Below, in pieces: positions 53,770 through 63,590 of a stretch of 64,000 nt of DNA. Every line of letters begins with the position of its first letter. Position 1 is the stretch's first letter. The DNA lies in contig CM030931.1 of the NCBI GenBank assembly GCA_018136815.1, positions 1,219,398 through 1,283,397 of the forward strand, in the 5' to 3' direction. This stretch comes from Isochrysis galbana. Taxonomy: Eukaryota > Haptophyta > Isochrysidales > Isochrysidaceae. A program made the translations under genes and the position numbers. The notes below the pieces were generated by a model. It was not told the DNA's origin and ran no database searches. It worked only from the letters and a program-made list of their open reading frames with translations.

Positions 53770-54344
53770 TGCAGACTCAGTGCCTTGTTGATGCTCCATC
53801 GCACATCATCATTGAAGGTTGACAACGCCGGCTATCCATTCATATGGGTGCCGATCGAGACTCCAATTGACCTGATGGCATCGTGCCCGGGTGGGAGGGT
53901 ATGGTGCCAACCAGATTTGGCAGAGGCTCAGGGATGGGATGGTCAGGCGATATCTCCGACCCTGCATGGGCAAGCGACCTAAGGTGCAGATCTCTCTCGC
54001 GCCTCCGGCTAACCACCCGCACCACAGCGCACGTCGGGCATTTCTTTTGCCATTCGTATTTCCCCGGTGTTTGTGTGAGTTTTCTCCGTGTCCTATCAAT
54101 TCCTGATATCCCAGTCCTTGCCCTTTGTACCTTGGTCCAAAAAAATCTTGAAGATGCCTGATATTGCTGCTAGGTCCACTTCCTCTCTGGAAACGGAAAG
54201 CCGGCTCCAACGCCCTTGCTTGCCCCTCTGACGGATCGAGCGTGACCATTGGCTCGACATGCGAAGATACGGAAGGGGACCAATCGGAGGTAGGTGCGGC
54301 GGGAGCGGAGTAGAGGGATGGAATGGCGGGCTTGACCACTTCCT
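53770..54344. other. Probable copia element remainder
   Basis: Downstream of the copia fragment on the minus strand; it should hold the RNase H region but I find no recognisable RNase H motif in any frame. Frames here are open but unconvincing. Confidence 0.3.
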
Positions 54345-54521
54345 CAGGCTGAGGTATATGAGTGCCCGTACGGCGGCTTGAAAGTGGGTCCAACCGGGGT
54401 TGGTCATGAAGCGAGACAATTGAGAGGCCGCATAAGCTAGATCAGGTCGAGACATATTGGCCAGCCATAAGAGACCGCCTACGATGGCCATATAGGCCTC
54501 TCGACGGGGCGACATAGCCTC
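54345..54521 (-). pseudogene. Ty1/copia reverse-transcriptase fragment
   Basis: The minus strand encodes YMAIVGGLLWLANMSRPDLAYA, then SQLSRFMTNPGWTHFQAAVRALIYL, the end of a copia RT domain (two adjoining segments of one frame). It is truncated on both sides. Upstream (higher coordinates) it runs into a minisatellite. Confidence 0.85.
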
Positions 54522-54544
54522 GTGCTCGGGAGACCCAATTTTAG

Positions 54545-54705
54545 GCGAATCAGGGGCAGGGGGGAATTCGGCGGGGGAACCCACCCGCGGGGGGGGAATT
54601 CGGGCCGGGGAAACCCGAAAGACCCGCCGGGGGGACCCGTAAGACCCGCGAGGGGGGAACCGGCGGGGGGAACCCGTAAGACCCGCGGGGGAAGCTGCAG
54701 GACTC
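54545..54705. repeat. Minisatellite around GACCCGCGGGGGGAACCC
   Basis: Six or so degenerate units of ~20-25 bases built from GACCCGC, GGGGGGAA and ACCCGTAA. The overlapping minus-strand frame gives a Pro/Arg/Gly-rich artefact fused to the copia fragment. Confidence 0.7.
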
Positions 54706-54779
54706 AAGGAAATTATAACAGCAGTAGAAGCGAATGGATAATGGATGTATCCATAATACGAGCAAACAGAAGCAGGCAC

Positions 54780-55145
54780 GCATCAACACGATGATGCTCC
54801 CGGAGATCAAGGTACCGATGAGCTTGATTGGCAAGTTCATCAAGGTGCCGGGTTCATACTGGGAGGGTTCGATGAGCACCGCCGAGAAGAACACGGTGTA
54901 CATGTGCATCATCAGGGACTTCTCTCTCGCGCACAAATTCCGTCCGCAGGAGCCGACGTGCAGACGTGCAGCCCCGAGAAAGCGTGGGAGGTGATGGGGA
55001 TGGGCGAGCGGGGCACAGGCAGTCTCGAAGAGGGCGACTCCAGTGGCGAGATCTTTTGGATGCGCAATCACGACTTCCTCGTGTACTACTACGCTACCTA
55101 CCCGGAGGAGATAGATGCCTCAAACGCCAAGCAAGCGAGACTATG
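54780..55145 (+). pseudogene. Unrecognised protein fragment in two frames
   Basis: The plus strand reads MMLPEIKVPMSLIGKFIKVP... to about 54965. After a frame change it reads GSLEEGDSSGEIFWMRNHDF and LVYYYATYPEEI. The composition is protein-like in both parts. No family recognised; it might be an element remnant or an intron-split gene. Confidence 0.35.
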
Positions 55146-55365
55146 AGTGGCAGCCAGAACTTGGGGTCGGACGAGGAGAACTATGAATCCGGCACGGTTG
55201 AGGGAGACGCATAGTGTATAGTGTGTAGCTGTTTCATATCTTTTCTTTTCTCATTTCTCCACTTTTCCAGTTCCTCGCGAGCGCTCGCTCACTCGCTCGC
55301 TCGCCCCTCGGCCCCGTCGCACGCGCGCGTCGCTCGCCCGCCGGCTCGCCGCATTTGCCATTGTA

Positions 55366-55508
55366 CTCAGAGTAAAGTGAGTTGAGTTGAGTATTTGAGG
55401 ATGGCACAACTCATAATGTGAGTATGAGTACTCCCCTCGTTGCCCTACTCATAAGTATGCAGAGTGCCACTTTGGGCACTACTCTACTCATACTCATGAG
55501 TACTCCCT
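55366..55508. repeat. Array of ACTCAT/GAGTA words
   Basis: ACTCAT, GAGTATGAGTACTC and related words occur on both strands about ten times within ~140 bases, partly palindromic. Confidence 0.55.
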
Positions 55509-57440
55509 CTAATCTAGCTGCGGGCTGAGATATTTTGGCGTCTTTTGAGGGATACTTGTCATTACTTGTGCTTAGTGCTTAGCCTTAGCCTTTAACCTTC
55601 TATTTCCCCTAGGTATATATATTGCTTTTCGCCTGCATAAGGGTCGCGCGCGCTGGGGGCACTCACTCGCGCCATAAACAACGACCCCGACATACAAGGG
55701 GTCAATCTCAACGGGTACGACCTTAAGATTAGCCAGTTCGCCGACGACACGGCGCTCATCACGAGCGACTACACGAGCCTGAAGCGGGCCCTAGCGTGGG
55801 TACGGACCCATGAGCGGGCCACGGGGGGCAAAACGAACGAAGCCAAATTTCAAGGAATCCGAATGGGCTCGCAAAGGCTCCGCAAACCGCCATGGGACAT
55901 GCGTAAATACAATTGGATAGAGAACGATCAATACCTCATCATACTAGGCGTCCCGCTAGGAGCCCCGGAGGCCCTCAAGCCCTTCTGGAAGAAACTCGCA
56001 GACAAAGTGGACAAAAAAGCGGCTAAACTGGCGCCGATAACGCGACACATGACCATATTCGGTAGGGCCAACGTAACGAACTTTTTAATATACGGCACAC
56101 CACGATATTGGATGCAAACGCTGGCAGCCCCTAGATGGTTCCACGGTAGAATTCAAAGGGCGGCGGACAAAATTCTATGGGAGAGCCCTTACACAGGCAA
56201 AATCACGAAATGGGTGAGAAACCCGCAATACCCCGTACACAACGCGGAATGCGCATCACGCACAATGGGGATCGGCCTCCTTCACTGGACGACACACGTG
56301 AGAGCTCTACAAGCGAAATGGATACTAAACTACCTCAACGCGAGGAAGGCCATTTGGAAACACGCGCTCGACGCGTGGTTCTGCAGAACCGGGCTCGGCC
56401 GCGGGGCCGTTCTATCCTCGATCCCCACGAAGACGCTTACCTGCAGCATCAGGGGAAACCCGGCACTGCCGGCATTCTGGAAGGACGCCTTAGCGAACTT
56501 CAGGACCCTGGAGATACGTCGCACGGGACTCACGAGAGAAGGAGCGCTGTCACAACCGATATGGCACAATCCCCACGATCCACCACCGCTCAAGCGGGGG
56601 GCGTGGATCAGCCTATGGGAAACCCTCCAAACACATGTCGCACATAACATCTATAAAGACGAAAACCTCACGGAGCCCTACACACGCGAAGAATGCGCAC
56701 GATACCTAGAGCACCTCCCTGAAATATTTGATCATAAGGGGAGCAAAATACAAAAAACGGAATTCCTAGACTCGTGGGAACGAGTAGTGCAACATGTCTC
56801 GCACCTCCTGGCGAAAGCGAAAGAGACCCCGCCCTCTGACCCGGCCCCCACCGAAGGGAACAGGGAGACGCCAAACACGTCCGCAGCGCCGGCAGACGCA
56901 CCTAGAGAAACCAGAGTCTCTGAAAGCGATACGTACATCACTAGAATGAATAACATATGGATATATACAAACACCAACTACCTAGGAGAAACTATGAACA
57001 CCACCGAGGTAGCGAAACCGGGCGAAGAAAGGCACTACTACGCTCCCGCCAAATGGGAGAATGGGCTAAAAGGCCCAAAACACCTCGAATTCCCTCTCGC
57101 GGACGAGTACACGCTTAGCGAAAAGACGCAACTAGACCAAATCACCGTATCGGATATAACACGAGAGCTAAAGGGAGACGGCTCCGGCGGAAAACCTCAG
57201 CCAGCGCGGGAAGCGTGGGCCCGCAAGATTGGCCTGACACACGACGAGTGGAAGCACGTGGCGAAACTCTACACTCACCCCCTGTTAAAACACACAGACA
57301 AACACCTACATTTTAAACACGTTACACACAGGAGGCTGGGTACGCGCAACCGTTTCACAGCGGCGGTCACCACAAAGTGTAGGCTCTGCGGGAAACACAG
57401 AGAAAACTCGACGCACCTAGCTAGGTGCCCGTCCACGCTC

Positions 57441-58933
57441 TGTGGAAATCAACGCCTCAGCTTGGATTGTAACGAGGTGAACGAGATGTAACGAGATGGC
57501 CTGATGGCCCGACGACGAGATGAACGAGATGGCCTTGATGGCCCGACGAGATGAACGAGATGGCCCTGGGGCCCGACGAGATGAACGAGATTTTCGGGTA
57601 ACGGAACTGGACGAGGAGTTTCCCCACTAAGCTTGGTCGTAATGCGGTGAAACCGATTTAGAGACAAGCGGGAAACCGGGGCGGAAGGAACTGGCAAGGA
57701 AGCTGGCAGGAAGGCAGAGGAAATGTCTTGGCAAGGGCGACGGAGGCAGGACTTTTAACAGTAGGCGGAATTTTTTAACAGTAGGAAGAGGCAGGATTTC
57801 TAACGGTAGGAAGAGGCAGGATTTCTAACGGTAGGAGAAGAGCGTGGAATTTAACTGTAGAAGAAGAGCGGAGAGGAGAAGGAGCGGGGCTCGAACTGCA
57901 GAGCGCTCCGTCCGGACTCGAACTCGCGAACCAGAGCAAAAGGTTGGTGGAGGCGGTGGGTTGAACCACTATGCCACGCGAGAGTTTACGTAGCCATAGG
58001 GCCGAGGGGATGGGCTGAGAACCGCCCTATATACTCTGGGTTTTTGTCTCTTCTTTTTCACTTTTCTTCTTCTTTCTTCCTCTGTTCTTTTTACTGTTTT
58101 ACTGTTTTTTTTACTGTTATTTCTTTTTGCCTCTGAGACATCGCGAATGCGACACCCCCCGACTTAATCACGAGCGTCCTCGCGAGCCTTCTGCAAGCGG
58201 AATCCTTATGTCTCTAAATTGTGGAAATCAACGCCTCAGCTTGGATTGTAACGAGGTGAACGAGATGTAACGAGATGGCCTGATGGCCCGACGACGAGAT
58301 GAACGAGATGGCCTTGATGGCCCGACGAGATGAACGAGATGGCCCTGGGGCCCGACGAGATGAACGAGATTTTCGGGTAACGGAACTGGACGAGGAGTTT
58401 CCCCACTAAGCTTGGTCGTAATGCGGTGAAACCGATTTAGAGACAAGCGGGAAACCGGGGCGGAAGGAACTGGCAAGGAAGCTGGCAGGAAGGCAGAGGA
58501 AATGTCTTGGCAAGGGCGACGGAGGCAGGACTTTTAACAGTAGGCGGAATTTTTTAACAGTAGGAAGAGGCAGGATTTCTAACGGTAGGAAGAGGCAGGA
58601 TTTCTAACGGTAGGAGAAGAGCGTGGAATTTAACTGTAGAAGAAGAGCGGAGAGGAGAAGGAGCGGGGCTCGAACTGCAGAGCGCTCCGTCCGGACTCGA
58701 ACTCGCGAACCAGAGCAAAAGGTTGGTGGAGGCGGTGGGTTGAACCACTATGCCACGCGAGAGTTTACGTAGCCATAGGGCCGAGGGGATGGGCTGAGAA
58801 CCGCCCTATATACTCTGGGTTTTTGTCTCTTCTTTTTCACTTTTCTTCTTCTTTCTTCCTCTGTTCTTTTTACTGTTTTACTGTTTTTTTTACTGTTATT
58901 TCTTTTTGCCTCTGAGACATCGCGAATGCGACA
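57441..58933 (-). mobile_element. Miniature LTR retrotransposon (TRIM) in the LINE
   Basis: Two apparently identical 714-bp direct repeats (57441-58154, 58220-58933) flank only 65 bp. A 5-bp duplication CGCTC brackets the whole (57436-57440, 58934-58938). Read on the minus strand, the repeats start TGTCGCATTCG and end CCACA. The 65-bp interior ends in AAGTCGGGGGG, the same polypurine tract as the large gypsy element, right before the 3' LTR. It encodes nothing and so must use another element's proteins. Identity of the two repeats implies a recent insertion. Confidence 0.92.
57886..57983 (-). other. tRNA-like internal promoter motifs in the TRIM LTR
   Basis: On the minus strand, TGGCATAGTGG matches an RNA polymerase III A box. 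About 40 bases on, GAGTTCGAGTCC matches a B box, and a second B-like GTTCGAGCCC follows. A convincing tRNA cloverleaf does not form, so this is not called a tRNA gene. The other LTR has the same motifs at 58665-58762. Confidence 0.5.
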
Positions 58934-59708
58934 CGCTCCCGATATTTCAAACCATAGAAGCTATAGCGGGATACACCCCGGCGAAAGACAGATCGACGAC
59001 TCAAAAACTCAAAGACAGACTATTTGCGTACCCGAACTCCCCGACGCCGGACAGCCTCAAAGCCCTCTACCTAATAGCATGGAGATACATCATTGGTGAC
59101 TTCTACAAGGTGGAATTTGAAAATCACACCTTCCACCACGTGCCGGTCATCGAGAGAGTCCTAAGCAGGTTCACGGTCCTCGTCAGAGGTCGTGAACCTC
59201 CGAACGATTTCTCAACCGCACGCACGCGCAAGGCCACCCAAGGAAGGAAGCCGAAAATCAAATCTCCACACGACCTCAGCGCCCCCGTCTTTTCAACTAA
59301 CAACAAAGGCGCCTTGGTAATGAACACGAATCTATCACTGGTAGCGAAAGCCCTTAACATAGCAGAGCGTCTTGCCTAACCAAGCGACCCCTAGCCGCTA
59401 GTCGTGAGCCGACCAACCGACGACAGACCTTAGTCATAATGACCACAGTTGCCTGACGCCCAGCACAGAAAACAAACACTCATCAGCCGGTAGCCCGATG
59501 GCACAGGAGGAAGGGGAGAACCAGGCCGTCGAGAATCGGTACACACCGTCTGCCGCTAAAAACCCACTACACCCAGCCCCTAGGTAGAGCACGAGGGGAC
59601 GAGCCGCAAGGCAGGTGGAGGGGGAGGGAAGGGAAGCGGGCGTGGCTGCGTAGATACTTTGCAGGGTCGCGCGCGCGGCGAGACTATTAAGAAGTTTTTT
59701 TTTTCACC

Positions 59709-59835
59709 AGTGTCTTACGTCTCACTTACGAAAGTTGCCTGCTGTTGCCATGACTGTCTTATCTCGTCTTACTTACGTTGGTCTCGGTAAGACATGCTAA
59801 GTAAGAGTCTTACTTACGTTCAAGAAGCTCATAAG
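59709..59835. repeat. Array of CTTACTTACGTT words
   Basis: GTCTTAC, CTTACG and TCTTACTTACGTT recur about eight times within ~125 bases, with one inverted copy (GTAAGAC). It directly follows the LINE tail. Confidence 0.55.
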
Positions 59836-59913
59836 CAGCCAACACTGTCTTTTACCGATGTCATATTTTTGGCAACGAGGGGTAGGTGAAGAGAGAAGAA
59901 AGAATGAGAGAGG

Positions 59914-60417
59914 ATGCTTCCCCGCGCTGCGGTGGCTGTGGTGTGCCGATGTGCTGCCGGCCGATTCGCGCTGATACGCCGTGGAACACCTCCCGACAAG
60001 GGCCACTGGTCGCTTCCTGGGGGGAAGATTGAGCTTGGCGAGGGCACTCTCGAAGCTGCTGCTCGGGAGCTCTGTGAAGAGACTGGATTATGTGGTGACG
60101 ATGTGCGCTTTGCGCCAGAACCCTTCACAGTGACAGATGTCATCATCCCAGCGCCTCCTGCCTACGATCCTCGTCGAGATGTCGTCATCACCGAGCTTCC
60201 GCTGCAATTCTCATACCATTACGTCATCGCGCAGACGTTTGCCTCTGCCCCGGCTGATGTGCCTCTTCGCCCAGGTGATGACGCATCATCGGCATCCTGG
60301 TTCACTTGGGATGAGATTAATAAGGTCCGTAGCGAGGGTTCCCTTGATGAAGAAGTTGTCAATGTACTCCGACGTGCGGATCTATTGCAGAAGCGGGGAT
60401 GTCTCTCGAGCTCGTAA
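59914..60417 (+). CDS. Nudix hydrolase
   Basis: Nudix enzymes hydrolyse nucleoside diphosphates linked to another group, or related pyrophosphates. The 167-residue single-exon product begins RAAVAVVCRCAAGRFALIRR, the first Nudix strands. It then has WSLPGGKIELGEGTLEAAAR followed directly by ELCEETGL, which together give a complete Nudix box (G-x5-E-x7-R-E-x2-E-E-x-G-x), with all metal-binding Glu residues present. The C-terminal part has VVITELPLQFSYHYVIAQTF and a W-x-T-W-D/E segment (ASWFTWDEINKV), as in ADP-ribose or (d)NTP-type Nudix proteins. Substrate cannot be told from sequence. No targeting signal is obvious. Confidence 0.92.
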   Translation: MLPRAAVAVVCRCAAGRFALIRRGTPPDKGHWSLPGGKIELGEGTLEAAARELCEETGLCGDDVRFAPEPFTVTDVIIPAPPAYDPRRDVVITELPLQFSYHYVIAQTFASAPADVPLRPGDDASSASWFTWDEINKVRSEGSLDEEVVNVLRRADLLQKRGCLSSS

Positions 60418-60534
60418 AGTGGATCTTGAGGGCAGATGTCGGGCGTGGTTTTTGTATGTGGACGAGTGTCAATCAACAATAAATCGTTGTTAACTGAGAG
60501 CAAGGCGTGACGTATACTGCCAGCGGGCTATGAA

Positions 60535-61415
60535 GCTGACTATCGAAGCCACGCCCGCTTTCCTCCTCCCCTCACTTCCCGCCTTGCGGCTTCTCCCCTT
60601 GTGCTCTACTTAGGGGCCCAGGTTGTGGGGGGCGTTGGGTCGGGCGGGGGTGCACCGGCCCCTAGTGGTCTGTTCTCGCCTTCCTCCTGTGCCTTTGGGT
60701 GGCCCGTTTCTTTGCATTTTGGCGTGAGGGCTTCGTTGTTGACGTGTCATCTTTCTCTCGTAGTGTCTTTGCTTTGTCCGGGGTATTCTCGGAGGGGGAG
60801 CCGTGCCTCGACCTTAGGCGAGCTTTTCGGCTAGGCCGATTGCTTTTGCCACGACGAGGCCGAGGTTGTCGTTCATTATTAACTTGCCTTTGTCATCTTC
60901 TTTAAAGATGGGAGCGCTGAGCTCTAGCGGTTTTTTGAGCTTGGGTTTTCTACCCTGGGCCACCGTCCGCGTGCGCGTTGGGTAGTGGCTGTCCAGTGGG
61001 GTAAGGCCCCTCACTAATGTAGTGAACCTTATTAGCGTGGATTCTAAAACCGGTATATAGTGGTATTTGTGCGATTCAAACTCTATCCCGTAGAAGTCTT
61101 TTATTATGTATCTCCAAGCTATTATGTAGAGGGTTTTTAGGCTATCAGGGGTAGGCGCATCTGGGTATGCAAACAGTCTGTCCTTCATCTTTTGTTTTCT
61201 AGGCCTGTTCAGTTCTGGGGTGTAGTTAGCGATTGCATCTATAGTGTCAAAGATTTTCTTCGTCGCTCGGCACCACGCTAGGTGGCACGAATCCTCTTGG
61301 TATCGGTCGCACATCCTGCATTTCTTCGTTGTGCTGGTCTCGAATCTCGAATCTGTTCCTGTTCTTGGTGCCTATCCTCCTGTGAAGGTGTCGTTCCGTC
61401 AAAGGCATCAGTCGA
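60535..61415 (-). mobile_element. LINE fragment, ORF2 C terminus and 3' UTR
   Basis: The minus strand encodes RRIGTKNRNRF, then the knuckle CRMCDRYQEDSCHLAWC and about 150 further residues, related to 57330-59379 at roughly half of positions. The stop is at 60814. The 3' UTR then carries GAGCACAAGGGGAGAAGCCG and GGGCGTGGCT, like the LINE at 59585. The coding frame 60814-61405 is intact but truncated at its start. Confidence 0.85.
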
Positions 61416-61527
61416 ATTGAGCGATCAAATGTCCATAGTTATTTATTTTAAAATTAAATAAGGGCTAGCCGTGCGTGGGGATAACAACTTTTTTCTCTGC
61501 TTTTCCCCGCGGTGCATGTTCCCCCGC

Positions 61528-61752
61528 GGGGACGCCGTGCGTGCGCATGCAAACGCTTTTCCTCTGCGTTTCCTCTAAGGCCGGCAACTACATAAACATG
61601 CAGTTTAATGAATAATTCTCTACGGAGCACCTGTGTGCACGCCGTGCATTGGGCACGGCGCGATGTGCATCGGTCCCCCCGCGGAGACGCCGTGCGTGTG
61701 CATGTCGACTTTTCCCCTCTGCGTACAACCTAAGGCCCATAACTACGTAAAC
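61528..61752. repeat. Imperfect direct repeat, ~70 bp
   Basis: A unit CCGCGG(G/A)GACGCCGTGCGTG...CTCTGCGT...AAGGCC...AACTAC(A/G)TAAAC occurs at 61528-61595 and 61678-61752, with a partial copy at about 61470-61520. Confidence 0.65.
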
Positions 61753-61783
61753 TAGCCATATAAGAGATGTTTCTGTATACATC

Positions 61784-62014
61784 ATGGCGGTCGCGTACGC
61801 TGAACCGAATCCCATGGTGCAAGTGCACCGAGCAGCTGGCAAACTCTACATGGAGAACAAGAAGGCCGTCCTCGCACGCGTCACGGACCTCGCCACCCAA
61901 GATCAGCCAAGCGATAGCGTCGCCTGCCAGAAGAACGACATCGACAATAGGATCGAGGAGGAGGGGTGTGAGAGTGAGAAAAAGACGAAAAGGATGAAAA
62001 CTCAGCCTGCGTAG
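61784..62014 (+). CDS. Hypothetical 76-residue protein
   Basis: ATG at 61784 opens a 76-codon frame of charged, normal-complexity sequence, starting MAVAYAEPNPMVQVHRAAGK and ending in a Lys-rich tail. No domain. It may be a short gene or the last exon of an element protein. The alternative frame starting at 61767 is less convincing. Confidence 0.3.
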   Translation: MAVAYAEPNPMVQVHRAAGKLYMENKKAVLARVTDLATQDQPSDSVACQKNDIDNRIEEEGCESEKKTKRMKTQPA

Positions 62015-62199
62015 CTTTGGGGTTACCTTTGGGGAGGGGGGGGGGAGTTGCTATGCTCACGCGCCGCGTCCTTGTATGTCGTGATTAGCTTTGTACTCAT
62101 CTTTGTAAATAATAATAATACCCTGGAGACTGGTTGAAAAAGAAAACACGCACATCTGGGTGAAAAAAAATCATCTGGCCCTCTTTTGACGGAACGCGA

Positions 62200-63395
62200 C
62201 TTGAGTGATGTGCGTTTAAAGTGTGGGTGTGTGTGCCCGTGTGTTTCAGCAACGGCATAGTGTACAACTTGGCAACTAAGTTTATACTTGGTTCACTCAT
62301 GGCGGGGCACGAGCCCCCCCCTCTCTCCACTCCTCCCCCGCCATGGGGGAGGAACCACCCACTCTCCTGGCATGCCTGATGGCTTGCCAGGAGCACACTG
62401 CCATGCTGACCCATCCCTCTCCCCACAGGCACGCCTGATTCGCCCGCCCTGGCCTGTCCTGTCGTGGCCAGCCCATCCCTCTGACCAGCCCCTCCTCCCC
62501 CTGGGCCCCCCTGATCAGGACCCCCCAGCCAGCTCCAGTCGACTGGCAGGGGCTCGAGAGCCAGCGATGGAGAGGCAGGAGGGGCCAGGGCCATGCCCCA
62601 GCCTCACCTGCCCCCTGAGCTGCGCTCCCAGGCCCCTGCCGGCCTCCTGGGGACCTGAAGAGGGGCCGCAGGCGCGCGCCATGGGCCCCCGCCGCAGGGA
62701 AGAGAGGAGGAAAAGGGAAGAGGGAGGGGAGGGGGGAGTGGCAGCTCTCCCCTCCGGCGTTTACGTGTCTTCTCGCCCCGTTTGGGTAAGAGAAGACGGG
62801 GGCGCCAGAACCAGGAGGGAAGGGCCGCGGCTCGCCGCGGCCACTCGCTCTTGCGAGGAGAGATTAGCGTTTCTGGGCTCCTATTCATGAGTGCCCCACC
62901 CCCCCTGCGTTGTTTTTACCCAAAAGGGGTTTTCCCCCAGCGTGGACTCGAGGAGAGGACGTGTTGGGGTGCGCGGGGTCGGTGCGTGCACTGGGGGGAG
63001 GACGAATATCGGGGGGAGGGGGCGGTGCCCCCTCCCCACGGTAGCACTCGGACACCTGGCTCGTCAGGCATGGCGGGATTCCGGGACGGAAAAGTTGTGT
63101 CCAATTAGCTAGTGGGGTTGGCTAGGATATAACATTAATTATTTAATTATTAGTGTACAACTTGGCTATGTGTCTCCAGTCGTCTTTAGTGATGTCGAGG
63201 CGATTTTCCCATGCCTTTCTGGCCGTTTGTGAATCGTTGCGGCGTGCTGCTTTGAGCGTGGCTTTTGTGATGTCGGAAACCGTGATCGCGTCGAGCGCGA
63301 TTTTTCCCTTGTGTATTGCGTACTCGTCGGCTAACGGATACTCCATGTATTTCGGTCCTTTGTAACCGTCTTCCCACCGAGCCGGGGGGTGTCAA
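62200..63395 (-). pseudogene. LINE ORF2 fragment split by the SINE-like insertion
   Basis: Minus-strand coding pieces 63167-63395 (YMEYPLADEYAIHKGKIALD and following, ending HIAKLYT) and 62200-62273 (AKLYTMPLLKHTGTHTHTLN) are consecutive parts of the LINE C-terminal region seen at 57080-57330. The 16-base segment encoding AKLYT is present at both breakpoints as the target duplication of the nested element. Confidence 0.85.
62274..63150 (+). mobile_element. Complete SINE-like element with 16-bp target duplication
   Basis: Flanked by TAGTGTACAACTTGGC at 62258-62273 and 63151-63166. It starts AACTAAGTTTATACTTGGTT, an 8-bp hairpin with one G-U pair and loop TTAT. ATG at 62299 follows, opening a 26-codon Pro-rich frame. 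The middle (about 62560-62690) is shared with the element at 50199. The 3' part is shared with 23540-23714 and ends GGATATAACATTAATTATTTAATTAT. It encodes no protein of note and sits inside a LINE. Confidence 0.9.
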
Positions 63396-63590
63396 GAAGA
63401 GTATGTATATGTATGGAAAGAAAATAGGGCATAGACTCCCTTCCGATAGTGCAATGTGCGTAGCATCAAGACCTACAACCAGACCTCAACGCATTCATCG
63501 CAACTGCACTTACAGCCCGCACGCCTCACCGCACACTTTACCATAGTGTCCTAAGCGAACGAGGTAACATTGCCATCCCTTATCTGGACG
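63396..63590. other. Intergenic, no gene seen
   Basis: Spacer between the LINE fragment and the stop codon of the GRF zinc-finger gene. No features recognised. Confidence 0.4.

Larger units (their letters stand above)
55640..59379 (+). pseudogene. LINE ORF2 C-terminal half (split)
   Basis: One frame runs 55640-57440 and, once the nested insert and one CGCTC copy are taken out, 58939-59379. It starts ALGALTRAINNDPDIQGVN and continues KISQFADDTALI, the catalytic FADD box of non-LTR reverse transcriptases. There is then a long thumb/C-terminal region, a Pro/Thr-rich linker (about 56830-56920) and a conserved EFPLADEYTLSE...ITVSDIT block. A CRLCGKHRENSTHLARC knuckle follows, which the insertion truncates right after. 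The remaining C-terminal ~145 residues match the fragment at 60814-61415. No premature stop is seen, so decay is mainly by truncation and insertion. Confidence 0.85.
55640..59706 (+). mobile_element. 5'-truncated LINE interrupted by a miniature LTR element
   Basis: LINE sequence runs 55640-57440 and resumes at 58939-59706. It begins inside the reverse transcriptase just before the FADDT block, so ORF1, endonuclease and most of RT are absent. The 3' part has a C-terminal domain, a stop at 59377-59379, a 3' UTR with GAGCACGAGGGGACGAGCCGCAAGGC-type sequence, and the end ATTAAGAAG plus T run at about 59690-59706. Confidence 0.88.

Noticed and set aside
54522-54779. Extension of the copia frame into a Pro/Arg/Gly-rich N terminus
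   Set aside because: This is translation of a minisatellite that happens to be in frame with the copia fragment.
57886-57983. tRNA gene
   Set aside because: A- and B-box-like motifs are present, but acceptor, D and T stems do not pair well and the segment is inside a retroelement LTR; kept as promoter-like motifs only.
57441-58933. Simple tandem duplication of a 714-bp segment
   Set aside because: The outer CGCTC duplication, TG...CA ends and polypurine tract fit an LTR element better than a segmental duplication.
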